Below the pieces are notes generated by a model, which was not told the origin of the DNA, did no database searches, and worked only from the letters and a program-made list of their open reading frames with translations. This document shows, piece after piece, positions 1 through 9,249 of a stretch of 64,000 bases of DNA (positions are counted from its first letter, which is position 1; each line of letters begins with the position of its first letter). Both the position numbers and the translations under genes were made by a program. The DNA comes from Acholoe squamosa (Eukaryota; Annelida; Polychaeta; Phyllodocida; Polynoidae): the NCBI GenBank assembly GCA_949317995.1, contig OX439036.1, positions 3,093,207 through 3,157,206 on the forward strand, given 5' to 3'.

Positions 1-1269
1 ATTGTGTGGGGGGTTTTGGTGTGCCCTCCTGAATCATTTCTCTAGTCTTTGAGCGTGTGGTCATAGGACACAAATGGTTTGATGTTTCCTTTTCCTGCAT
101 TGGTTCAAAGAATCTGACTGATTTAGAAGTTGCTTGCGTAATAGCATATATTGTGTCTTCTGGATCTTCATCATCTGAGTCAGGTGGGGTGAAGGGTGGC
201 TCCTTAGGAGTTGCCTTCACCATCTGATTGAGTGATGAGAATTCAATAGGCTCGAAGTCATTATCTGGAAAGAGTTGTGAGTATTCTCTCTCACAGTGGC
301 AAAACACATAGTGTGTAGATTGCTTCAAGATACCCCTAATGGGTGTCTCTGGCCTTTCAATGGTGTTGGGTGGATCATCCCTTTTGAATGGTACTTTCTT
401 TGTTAATTTTGCAAACTTGGTTCTACTGGCTGCTCTAACTCTCCTTGGTGGGGGTAGAGGGTTAGTCATGGGTCCAGAGTCTGGGTATTCTCTTCTAGAC
501 ATAGCATCTGGAGGTATGTTATCATCACCTTTCACATGTTGGATGGTGAATGAAAATTGTTGTATGTCTAGAGCCCATCTGGCCCATCTATGTGTGAGTC
601 CTGTATTGGTTAATAGTGGGATTAGGGCTGCATGGTCTGTATATAATTGGAAGTGTCTAGTCTCTAGATAGTGTCTGAAGTGTAGTACTCCATACACTAC
701 TCCCAGTAGTTCTCTCTCTGTGGTATTGTAATTTCTCTCATGTTTGGAGAGGGTTCTACCTGCAAAGGCTACTGGTCTGAGCACTCCTACATTATCTCTT
801 TGTGAGAGTACAGCTCCTAAACTCACATTGGAAGCATCAGTTGCCAAACTGAACTCTTTCTCATAGTTGGATATCTGAGAAGAGCATTGGTACAGAGGGC
901 ATGCTTCAATGTTTTGAAAGCATTATCTGCCTCTTCTGTCCAGACAAATGCTTTGAGATGTGTCTGTAGATCATACAATGGTCTAGCAATTTGGGCATAA
1001 CCTTTGATAAACTTTTAGAAGTATTGGCATAGGCCTGTGAAGGATCTGACATTTTTGACTGATTTTGGTGTTGGGAAGGTTTTGATTGATTCCACCTTTG
1101 TGGGAGATGGTTGCAGTCCCTTGGGTGTGACTCTCATTCCCAAAAAGTCTATTCTGTCTATGAAGTATTCACATTTTGATTTCTTCAGTTTGAGTTTACC
1201 AACTCTTAGGCTGTTGAACACATCTTCCAGGTCATGGAAGTGTTGTTCGATTGATGGTGATAATACCAA
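1..1269 (-). pseudogene. Copy A pol remnant: RT C-terminal part, RNase H and linker
   Basis: Reverse-strand translation matches the copy B reverse transcriptase from the residues after the catalytic YLDD (MVLSPSIEQHF...) through the connection and RNase H to the basic linker before integrase. It cannot encode a protein: the frame ends at 1015 (QYF then a TAA where copy B has AAA), and a missing base near 865-870 shifts the RNase H frame. The integrase would lie beyond the window edge. Known for the family: RT/RNase H copies the genomic RNA into cDNA in the particle. Confidence 0.88.
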
Positions 1270-1277
1270 TATGTCAT

Positions 1278-2465
1278 CTAGGTATGGTAGGGCACATTTG
1301 TATTTGAGTTAATGTGACTAGATGGCAGAATCCCGCAGGTGCGGTCGCTAAACCCATCGGCATCCTTTCGTAGACATATATCATCATACTTGGTCAGCAG
1401 TGATTCTAATCTATCATGCTGATCTTTGGATGTGAGCACAGATTTTGGTGGAACATTCTCTTCCAATTCTGGCTCGAGGTCATGTGCCTCACTATGTATA
1501 GCAGCTATTTCAGAGAGTCTGATTGAGTTGGGTTCAGGGTGAGCATATGTGGACTCACAGTCTGAGTCTGTGTCACTGAATTGAGTTACATCCTCAGGCC
1601 GTATGGCTGAGATGGATTGATCAGTGTGTGGGGTAGTGTCTGACACCTGTTGAGGTTTTTCTAAATCAGATTCCTTGACTTCCTGAAATAGAGCTATGAT
1701 GGCACCCTTTTTGATTTTATGTGGGCGCCTGCTGGTGTTGAGTAACACTAGGGGATGTTTGTTATTTTCCCTGGGGGTTACTGCTGCCCTTTGAACTAGG
1801 TATGGGGCATTGTTATTTCTTTTGAGGTTATCTACTACTCCAGTTTTGCCTTGCAGTGATTGAGTAGATGTGACTTTACCCAATACTGCAAGTTCAGAGA
1901 ATGGAGGGATGGTAAAATCCCTCACTGCCCTAATGGGTTTGAGAATTTGTTCAGGATCAACATTAAATTCAATCTGAGACTTTGTAGTGCTTAAGAAATC
2001 TGTGCCGAGTGCAACGGGCTGTGTGAGGTTGGGTATTACAGCAAATTGGTATTGGAATCTGACACCTTGGATTCTAAAGTTCAGCATAGCTGAATGTCTA
2101 ACATGACACACCGATCCATCTGCCAAATGGATGTTGATTTTAGATTTCCTCAGTTGGATATGGAATCTCTTTTGGAGGTCCATGAGGAATGATTGTCTGA
2201 CACAGGTGATAGTAGCACCTGTATCAACCAAACATTGTACATCTGAAACATCATATAGATTTGCATTGATACAGCCATTTTGAAGAAGTACAATAGAAAG
2301 CTTGGTACTCTCACCTGTATCCTTTGATGATGAATCTGGTGGGGTGATGTGTATCACTGATGGACGTCTCTGTCTGTTAGATGGTAGATTGGCACTAGCA
2401 ATTGTCTCTGGTTGGATCCTTGTTGATCCTGATTGATTGTTTGTTTTTGGGGTGTCACAGTGCAC
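1278..2465 (-). pseudogene. Copy A pol start: retropepsin-like protease, RT N-terminus deleted
   Basis: The frame opens in the -1 frame relative to gag, without a necessary ATG (the first displayed codon is GTG), as expected for a frameshift product. It carries the aspartic protease signature VDTGAT near residue 80 and the flap-side motif LGTDF near residue 155 (ALGTDF here, VLGTDF in B and C). At about 1375 a 437-base deletion, bounded by ATAT on both sides in copy B (9166 and 9603), removes the N-terminal RT fingers and shifts the frame, so the last about 27 residues are nonsense. An 11-base deletion follows at about 1310. Confidence 0.9.
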
Positions 2466-2498
2466 TGGCCCATCGGCACTGTGACATCCTAGTTTTCC
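2454..2498 (-). promoter_or_regulatory. Gag-pol -1 frameshift signal, copy A
   Basis: Same arrangement as in copies B and C: GGAAAAC ending just before the gag TAG, six bases, then a perfect 10-bp stem (GTCACAGTGC pairing with GCACTGTGAC) around a 12-base loop. Conserved without change in all three copies. Confidence 0.6.
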
Positions 2499-4141
2499 TG
2501 GTTCTGTGGGCTGGTTGCGATGCTTGCGACCAGGAGCTTGGAGAGTTTATCCATCACTTGAGGTATTGTTTGGGGGTTACTGTGTTGGTTCCCCTGGTAG
2601 CCTCTTGTGTTAGGTTTGTGATCCTCCTGATGTGGGTTGAAACCCTGGTTATAATGACCAGAGTTGCTGTATTGTCCAGAGTTATTAGAACCCTGGTTGC
2701 TGTAGGATCCGGAGTTGTTGGATCCCTGATTGTTGTAGGCACCGTTGTTGTTGTAGGATCCACTGTTGTAGTTCCTATGTGGACTGTGGCTCCTACTGTT
2801 GGATCCTTGATTATAGGATCCAGAGTTGTTTGAACCCTGGCTGTTGTTGTAGGAACCATTGTTGTTGTAGGATCCAGAGTTGTAGTTCCTATGTGGACTA
2901 TGGCTCCTACTGTTGGATCCCTGATTATTATAGGATCTGCCATTACTTGGGGTTCTGTCTCTCCTATCACTGTATGAAGAGTTACCATTGTTGGAGTTGG
3001 AAGAGCTGTTGTCTTTCCTACTGTTCTGACCCCCCCGGTTGTTGCTGTTGCCCCCCCTACCTCTACCTCTATTGGATTGGTAGTTGGGGTCATAGTTATT
3101 TCCTCTATATCTACCGGTAGGGTCTTTTGATATAGCCTTAGCTTCCTGTTGCCTTACATGGGCACTAGACATTAGGTTAACATCTTCATCTGAACTAGTG
3201 GTGATTTCCTGGACCTTTTTCTTAGTAGGCTGTGGGTTAGACTCTGCATCCCTTGTTTTCCTAGATCTTTCTTGGGTCTCAACCTCTAAGGCTAGGTCTA
3301 GGGCTTGGTTAAAAGAGTCTATTTTCTTGTTCTCAAGAGCTACAGAGATCCAGGGCCTCATGCCTTGGGTGAATGTTTTAAATAAGGTGTCGTCCTTTAG
3401 GCATTGGGCATTACACGCTTTTCTGAGATACATTGCATAATCAGATACAGGTTCATCTATCTCTTGTGCACGGAGTGCAGTCCTGGAGATAATGTTGTCT
3501 TGAGTAGCAAAATACTCTTTTAGTTCATGTACTACATTGGACCATGTCAACTTATCAGGTGTGGCACTTTCCTTGAAGGTTTCAAACCAAGCCAATGCTT
3601 GTCCTTCAAGGTACTTGGGTAAATATGTTACCATGGTGTCACTGTCTGTTAATTTGTACCTGTCCTTCAGATACTCTGGGAATTTGTGATCAATAAATAG
3701 TGCTGTTGACATGAGTGGTGATGGGTGAGAAAAGGTTTTGGGTTTGGTTACCTCATGTTGCCTGATCTTCCTGTCGTCGTGTTGTTGTCTGTCTAGGATC
3801 CTGGTCATGTTGGACATCATGGAGATCATGACATCCTCCTTGGATCCAGAGGCAGATGGTGTGACAATAGGTGTGGTGGTGGGTGTGGGAGGCTGTGAGG
3901 TCTGGGATGATACCATCTTCATGAGATCTGCGATCTGTTGTTGTGCCTGTTCTAGGGCCTTCCGATGGTCATCTAATTGTTGACTGAGGATCCTCTCCCT
4001 TTCCTTTGAGGCAAGGGCATGAGCATCTTGTTGGGCTCTGTTTGCTTCTAGGGCAGTAACTGCATCTTGGATGGTCTTCTCATAGGCCCTTATCTTCTCA
4101 GCTGCCTGATTGGGTTGAGGACCTTCATCGGCGTCAGCCAT
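2489..4141 (-). CDS. gag: Gag polyprotein, copy A (550 aa, intact)
   Basis: Structural protein of the retroelement particle. Residues 1-100 are Gln/Glu-rich and predicted coiled coil (two heptad-like runs of Q, A and L). Residues about 150-310 match the retrotransposon Gag/capsid domain pattern: FPEYLKDRY, LEGQALAWFE, W..V...L..YF, then RAQ..DEPVSDYAMYLRK. From about 355 the protein is low-complexity: RGRGRGG, then Asn/Ser/Gly/Tyr-rich repeats with two SRSHSPHR blocks. No CCHC zinc knuckle is present, which is unusual for Ty3/gypsy gag. The start ATG lies in GCCATGG context. It ends in TAG immediately before the frameshift stem-loop. About 98% identical to copy B by eye. Confidence 0.93.
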   Translation of the reverse strand: MADADEGPQPNQAAEKIRAYEKTIQDAVTALEANRAQQDAHALASKERERILSQQLDDHRKALEQAQQQIADLMKMVSSQTSQPPTPTTTPIVTPSASGSKEDVMISMMSNMTRILDRQQHDDRKIRQHEVTKPKTFSHPSPLMSTALFIDHKFPEYLKDRYKLTDSDTMVTYLPKYLEGQALAWFETFKESATPDKLTWSNVVHELKEYFATQDNIISRTALRAQEIDEPVSDYAMYLRKACNAQCLKDDTLFKTFTQGMRPWISVALENKKIDSFNQALDLALEVETQERSRKTRDAESNPQPTKKKVQEITTSSDEDVNLMSSAHVRQQEAKAISKDPTGRYRGNNYDPNYQSNRGRGRGGNSNNRGGQNSRKDNSSSNSNNGNSSYSDRRDRTPSNGRSYNNQGSNSRSHSPHRNYNSGSYNNNGSYNNSQGSNNSGSYNQGSNSRSHSPHRNYNSGSYNNNGAYNNQGSNNSGSYSNQGSNNSGQYSNSGHYNQGFNPHQEDHKPNTRGYQGNQHSNPQTIPQVMDKLSKLLVASIATSPQNQEN

Positions 4142-4178
4142 GGTGGAAGGTGTGGGATCACTGGTGTGTTGTAGGTAT

Positions 4179-4183
4179 CACTG
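4179..4183. other. Head-to-head junction of copies A and B
   Basis: To the left, the bases match (reverse-complemented) the leader just upstream of gag as seen in copy B at 6361-6403. To the right, they match the LTR from its base 134 onward (as at 17941 in copy B). The five bases CACTG belong to both, so the join is a microhomology junction. It removes the first 133 bases of the LTR and everything of copy A upstream of its gag leader. Confidence 0.85.
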
Positions 4184-5268
4184 CACACCAGCCAGAGTCA
4201 GTTAGACAGAGTTTGTGACATCAAAGGGTCCGACCTAATGGTCCACTGCACAATATAATAAAAAGGAGGGTCTCAGTGTGCGACCTCATGGTTCAGTGCA
4301 CAAACTAATAACTTGTAAGTGAATGCAAACGGCCGTTAGGGGTGCCTGGGCACCACAGACGCCGTCATGAGTGTCTGAGCACTCTAAGGACTGAACAATG
4401 GGTTACATAAGCACGATGCCATAACCGTCCGGTTGCTCTAGCGTCGCTCCTGAGCAAGCTAGGTCAAATATCAAAGCATTTATGGAAAGCCCATAATTAG
4501 GCGGTCAAAATGAGCCCAAGATCAAGGCGGAACTCCCATTATTAAGGAAGTTATGCCATGGAGACTGAATGGAGCTCCAAGTGCACTACAGACAAACCGA
4601 CAGGAGTTACGCACCTATCCAACGGGCAGTTCAAACTTGGCATATTCAACTCCGCGCATGCGCAAAATGGCGGTTGTAGCTGCGTAAACGACCGAGATAT
4701 GAGGGTCTGAAGTTACAGAACCGACCAAGACAAAGGGGGACACAGCGGCGCCCATGGGGGTCCTTTGTGGACCCAGTGACACATGAAAGCCTCCCCTCAA
4801 ACAATTGCAGAGTTAGGCAGATGCTACTGGCCCCAGTCAGTCTGGAGGTGCTTTTCCAAGATTTGCTACAAATAGCCTGTCTGCACCTCCTAGAGGACAG
4901 AACACCAAGAACCGCTCTAGAGGTAACATCTCCAGTCATCTCCTGCTACCTGCTATACCACTGCACTATGGTGAAACTATGCTAGACAGGCATTGGTTTC
5001 TATCATTAGTGGCCAGAGGGTATCTTCCTCAAGACTTCCACCAGAGGGTAAAGCTATTCATTATTACATTATTCCTCTAAGCAGCAGGTCAGGAGCTAGG
5101 TGTGGGAACCCACCTAGAACTATGCTGGACATTGTATTATTATTACCTCACAGGTGGAGTGGAACAGAACATTATACTTTATAACTTACTGTATATTTAC
5201 TGTATGTACACATTACCTACATACTAACTACTGTATGATTGATATTTCCTACATGTTGCCTAAAGCTG

Positions 5269-5274
5269 AATAAA
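5269..5274 (+). terminator. AATAAA polyadenylation signal in LTR, copy B
   Basis: AATAAA about 120 bases before the LTR end, conserved in both LTRs of copy C (TTTATT at 44626-44631 and 58905-58910 on the plus strand). In the 3' LTR it would end the genomic RNA, but the 3' LTR of copy B is truncated before this point. Confidence 0.55.
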
Positions 5275-5393
5275 CCAGTGACAACTGGAAATAACACTAT
5301 TTTATGAGAGCTTAATGTATTTACACTATATACCACTAGTCTTATGATATTTCTCATATGACAACTTGATCATGCACAATCTCTAGTATGACA

Positions 5394-5411
5394 AAGTGGT
5401 GGAGAACATCC
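5394..5411 (+). other. Expected primer-binding site region, copy B
   Basis: The bases immediately after the LTR contain TGG twice (5397 and 5400) followed by AGAACATCC; a PBS normally begins TGG, complementary to a tRNA CCA end. The same 18 bases follow the LTR in copy C. I could not match them to a familiar tRNA 3' end, so the primer is unidentified. Confidence 0.4.
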
Positions 5412-5540
5412 TACTAAGATCCCAAATTACCCAATGCTCTCTAAAAATTAAGCTGGCAACATTACTGAAAACAATCATACACACAGTAAACCCCACTCCA
5501 CCCACCCATTGACCTTGACACCATGCCCACCAAGGTCACC

Positions 5541-6375
5541 AGTGAGAGCTCCCACATACCAGTGAGATCTCCCACATACCAGTGAGATCTCCCACATACC
5601 AGTGAGATCTCCCACACATCAATGAGATCTCCCACACACCAGTGAGGTCTCCCACACGTCAGTGAGGTCTCCCACACGTCAGTGAGGTCTCCCACACGTC
5701 AGTGAGGTCTCCCACACGTCAGTGAGGTCTCCCACACGTCAGTGAGGTCTCCCAAACGTCAGTGAGGTCTCCCACACGTCAGTGAGGTCTCCCACACGTC
5801 AGTGAGGTCTCCCACACGTCAGTGAGGTCTCCCAAACATCAGTGAGGTCTCCCACATGGCAGTGAGGTCTCCCACACGTCAGTGAGGTCTCCCACACGTC
5901 AGTGAGGTCTCCCAAACGTCAGTGAGGTCTCCCACACGTCAGTGAGGTCTCCCACACGTCAGTGAGGTCTCCCACACGTCAGTGAGGTCTCCCAAACATC
6001 AGTGAGGTCTCCCAAACGTCAGTGAGGTCTCCCAAACGTCAGTGAGGTCTCCCACACGTCAGTGAGGTCTCCCACACATCAGTGAGGTCTCCCACACATC
6101 AGTGAGATCTCCCACACATCAATGAGATCTCCCACACGACAGTGAGATCTCCCCACATATCAGTGAGATCTCCCACATATCAATGAGATCTCCCACATAC
6201 CAGTGAGATCTCCCACATATCAATGAAGATCTCCCACATATCAATGAGATCTCCCACATATCAATGAGATCCCCCACACATCAATGAGAACTCCCACACG
6301 ACAGTGAGATCTCCCACATATCAGTGAGATCTCCCACATACCGGTGTGATCTCCAACATGTCAGTGATACCTACA
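5541..6375 (+). repeat. 20-bp minisatellite in the leader of copy B
   Basis: About 41 head-to-tail copies of a 20-base unit close to AGTGAGGTCTCCCACACGTC, lying between the primer-site region and gag. Units in the middle carry GAGGTCT, those at both ends GAGATCT. Copy C has the same array with about 21 units. It is therefore part of the element and varies in copy number. There are no unique spacers, so it is not CRISPR-like. Confidence 0.92.
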
Positions 6376-6403
6376 ACACACCAGTGATCCCACACCTTCC
6401 ACC

Positions 6404-8056
6404 ATGGCCGACGCCGATGAAGGTCCTCAACCCAATCAGGCAGCTGAGAAGATAAGGGCCTATGAGAAGACCATCCAAGATGCAGTTACTGCCCTAGAAG
6501 CAAACAGAGCCCAACAAGATGCTCATGCCCTTGCCTCAAAGGAAAGGGAGAGGATCCTCAGTCAACAATTAGATGACCATCGGAAGGCCCTAGAACAGGC
6601 ACAACAACAGATATCAGATCTCATGAGGATGGTATCATCCCAGACCTCACAGCCTCCCACACCCACAACCACACCTGTCGTCACACCATCTGCCTCTGGA
6701 TCCAAGGAGGATGTCATGATCTCCATGATGTCCAACATGACCAGGATCCTAGACAGACAACAACACGACGACAGGAAGATCAGGCAACACGAGGTAACCA
6801 AACCCAAAACTTTTTCTCACCCATCACCACTCATGTCAACAGCACTATTTATTGATCACAAATTCCCAGAGTATCTGAAGGACAGGTACAAATTAACAGA
6901 CAGTGACACCATGGTAACATATTTACCCAAGTACCTTGAAGGACAAGCATTGGCTTGGTTTGAAACCTTCGAGGAAAGTGTCACACCTGATAAGTTGACA
7001 TGGTCCAATGTAGTACATGAACTAAAAGAGTATTTTGCTACTCAAGACAATATTATCTCCAGGACTGCACTCCGTGCACAAGAGATAGATGAACCTGTAT
7101 CTGATTATGCAATGTATCTCAGAAAAGCGTGTAATGCCCAATGCCTAAAGGACGACACCTTATTTAAAACATTCATCCAAGGCATGAGGCCCTGGATCTC
7201 TGTAGCTCTTGAAAACAAGAAAATAGACTCTTTTAACCAAGCCCTAGACCTAGCCTTAGAGGTTGAGACCCAAGAAAGATCTAGGAAAACAAGGGATGCA
7301 GAGTCTAACCCACAGCCTACAGAGAAAAAGGTCCAGGAAATCACCACTAGTTCAAATGAAGATGTTAACCTAATGTCTAGTGCCCATGTAAGGCAACAGG
7401 AAGCTAAGGCTATATCAAAAGACCCTACCGGTAGATATAGAGGAAATAACTATGACCCCAACTACCAATCCAATAGAGGTAGAGGTAGGGGGGGCAACAA
7501 CAACAACCGGGGGGGTCACAACAGTAGGAAAGACAACAGCTCTTCCAACTCCAACAATGGTAACTCTTCATACAGTGATAGGAGAGACAGAACCCCAAGT
7601 AATGGCAGATCCTATAATAATCAGGGATCCAACAGTAGGAGCCATAGTCCACATAGGAACTACAACTCTGGATCCTACAACAACAATGGTTCCTACAACA
7701 ACAGCCAGGGTTCAAACAACTCTGGATCCTATAATCAAGGATCCAACAGTAGGAGCCATAGTCCACATAGGAACTACAACAGTGGATCCTACAACAACAA
7801 CGGAGCCTATAACAATCAGGGATCCAACAACTCCGGATCCTACAGCAACCAGGGTTCTAATAACTCTGGACAATACAGCAACTCCGGTCATTATAACCAG
7901 GGTTTAAACCCATATCAGGAGGATCACAAACCTAACACAAGAGGCTACCAGGGGAACCAACACAGTAACCCCCAAACAATACCTCAAGTGATGGATCAAC
8001 TCTCCAAGCTCCTGGTCGCAAGCATCGCAACCACCCCACAGAACCAGGAAAACTAG
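6404..8056 (+). CDS. gag: Gag polyprotein, copy B (550 aa, intact)
   Basis: Forms the virus-like particle. Start is the ATG in CACCATGG context just after the leader array. Residues 1-100 are Gln-rich coiled coil. About 150-310 is the retrotransposon Gag (capsid) domain, with LEGQALAWFE and RAQEIDEPVSDY. About 355-365 is an RGRGRGG box, followed by an Asn/Gly/Ser/Tyr-rich tail with repeated YNNNG and SRSHSPHR segments. No CCHC zinc knuckle, so RNA binding presumably relies on the RGG and SR parts (inference). The frame ends AAC TAG at the frameshift site. It differs from copy A by about a dozen residues. Confidence 0.95.
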   Translation: MADADEGPQPNQAAEKIRAYEKTIQDAVTALEANRAQQDAHALASKERERILSQQLDDHRKALEQAQQQISDLMRMVSSQTSQPPTPTTTPVVTPSASGSKEDVMISMMSNMTRILDRQQHDDRKIRQHEVTKPKTFSHPSPLMSTALFIDHKFPEYLKDRYKLTDSDTMVTYLPKYLEGQALAWFETFEESVTPDKLTWSNVVHELKEYFATQDNIISRTALRAQEIDEPVSDYAMYLRKACNAQCLKDDTLFKTFIQGMRPWISVALENKKIDSFNQALDLALEVETQERSRKTRDAESNPQPTEKKVQEITTSSNEDVNLMSSAHVRQQEAKAISKDPTGRYRGNNYDPNYQSNRGRGRGGNNNNRGGHNSRKDNSSSNSNNGNSSYSDRRDRTPSNGRSYNNQGSNSRSHSPHRNYNSGSYNNNGSYNNSQGSNNSGSYNQGSNSRSHSPHRNYNSGSYNNNGAYNNQGSNNSGSYSNQGSNNSGQYSNSGHYNQGLNPYQEDHKPNTRGYQGNQHSNPQTIPQVMDQLSKLLVASIATTPQNQEN

Positions 8057-9249
8057 GATGTCACAGTGCCGATGGGCCAGTGCACTGTGACACCCCAAAT
8101 ACAAACAATCAATCAGGATTAACAAAGATCCAACCAGAGACAATTGCTAGTGCCAATATACCATCTAACAGACAGAGACGTCCATCAGTGATACACATCA
8201 CCCCACCAGATTCATCATCAAAAGATACAGGTGAGAGTACCAAGCTTTCTATTGTACTTCTTCAAAATGGCTGTATCAATGCAAATCTATATGATGTTTC
8301 AGATGTACAATGTTTGGTTGATACAGGTGCTACTATCACCTGTGTCAGACAATCATTCCTCATGGACCTCCAAAAGAGATTCCATATCCAACTGAGGAAA
8401 TCTAAAATCAACATCCACTTGGCAGATGGATCGGTGTGTCATGTTAGACATTCAGCTATGCTGAACTTTAGAATCCAAGGTGTCAGATTTCAATACCAAT
8501 TTGCTGTAATACCCAACCTCACACAACCCGTTGTTCTCGGCACAGATTTCTTAAGCACTACAAAATCTCAAATTGAATTTAATGTTGATCCTGAACAAAT
8601 TCTCAAACCCATTAGGGCAGTGAGGGATTTTACCATCCCTCCATTCTCTGAACTTGCAGTATTGGGTAAAGTCACATCTACTCAATCACTGCAAGGCAAA
8701 ACTGGAGTAGTAGATAACCTCAAAAGAAATAACAATGCCCCATACCTAGTTCAAAGGGCAGCAGTAACCCCCAGGGAAAATAACAAACATCCCCTAGTGT
8801 TACTCAACACCAGCAGGCGCCCACATAAAATCAGAAAGGGTGCCATCATAGCTCTATTTCAGGAAGTCAAGGAATCTGATTTAGAAAAACCTCAACAGGT
8901 GTCAGACACTACCCCACACACTGATCAATCCATCTCAGCCATACGGCCTGAGGATGTAACTCAATTCAGTGACACAGACTCAGACTGTGAGTCCACATAT
9001 GCTGACCCTGAACCCAACTCAATCAGACTCTCTGAAATAGCTGCTATACATAGTGAGGCACATGACCTCGAGCCAGAATTGGAAGAGAATGTTCCACCAA
9101 AATCTGTGCTCACATCCAAAGATCAGCATGATAGATTAGAATCACTGCTGACCAAGTATGATGATATATTTGTAGGAAAAGATGGAGACATTGGTGCCAC
9201 ACACCTGTATACACACTCAATACATGTAAAACCTGAGGCAGTACCATGA
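7936..9249 (+). pseudogene. pol: Pol part 1, copy B: protease and start of RT, ends at a nonsense TGA
   Basis: Open in the -1 frame relative to gag from 7936, overlapping the gag end by about 120 bases; there is no clear ATG, so it is expected as a Gag-Pol fusion. Aspartic protease: VDTGAT with the catalytic Asp-Thr-Gly at 8320-8328, and VLGTDF about 70 residues later. An acidic linker follows (DTDSDCESTYADPE). The frame stops at TGA 9247-9249, where copy C has TGT (Cys). Beyond the stop the same frame stays open into RT, so this is a single nonsense change rather than a frame change. Confidence 0.9.
8047..8091 (+). promoter_or_regulatory. Gag-pol -1 ribosomal frameshift signal, copy B
   Basis: GGAAAAC (8047-8053) ends at the codon before the gag TAG. 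A six-base spacer (8054-8059) leads to a perfect 10-bp stem, 8060-8069 with 8082-8091, and a 12-base loop. Pol is open in the -1 frame from 7936 across this point. The shifty site is not a canonical XXXYYYZ heptamer (A-site AAC can slip to AAA; the P-site fit is poor), so the mechanism is inferred from geometry and conservation. Confidence 0.6.

Larger units (their letters stand above)
1..4183 (-). mobile_element. Env-class Ty3/gypsy retroelement, copy A (partial)
   Basis: Minus-strand copy of the same family as copies B and C. Its left part is cut by the window edge: base 1 corresponds to about 10995 in copy B, between RNase H and integrase. Gag is intact, but pol has a 437-base deletion, an 11-base deletion, a one-base deletion and a nonsense codon. 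No LTR of its own is present; upstream of gag it is fused to the LTR of copy B at 4179-4183. Amino-acid differences from copy B in gag (for example LMKM versus LMRM) show that it is a separate copy and not a read-through of the same molecule. Confidence 0.93.
4179..5393 (+). repeat. 5' LTR of copy B, truncated at its start
   Basis: Aligns with the 1.35-kb LTRs of copy C (reverse-complemented) from LTR base 134 to its end. The LTR ends CTAGTATGACA, matching the CA end defined in copy C. Together with the missing 133 bases the length is 1348, the same as copy C. The bases after 5393 (AAGTGGTGGAG) are shared with copy C and mark the start of the internal region. I could not choose a TATA box with confidence. 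Confidence 0.9.

Noticed and set aside
2554..3120. Thr-rich and Cys/Tyr-rich ORFs overlapping the gag tail (also 7425-7907 and 56177-56728)
   Set aside because: Shadows of the repetitive gag tail in other frames; no independent start context.
5541..6375. Regular 20-bp repeats as a possible CRISPR array
   Set aside because: Units are contiguous without unique spacers, and the context is a eukaryotic retroelement.
1..8056. Copies A and B as a hairpin sequencing artefact of one molecule
   Set aside because: They differ at about a dozen gag residues and by private deletions, so they are separate copies; an assembly misjoin remains possible and is listed as a finding.
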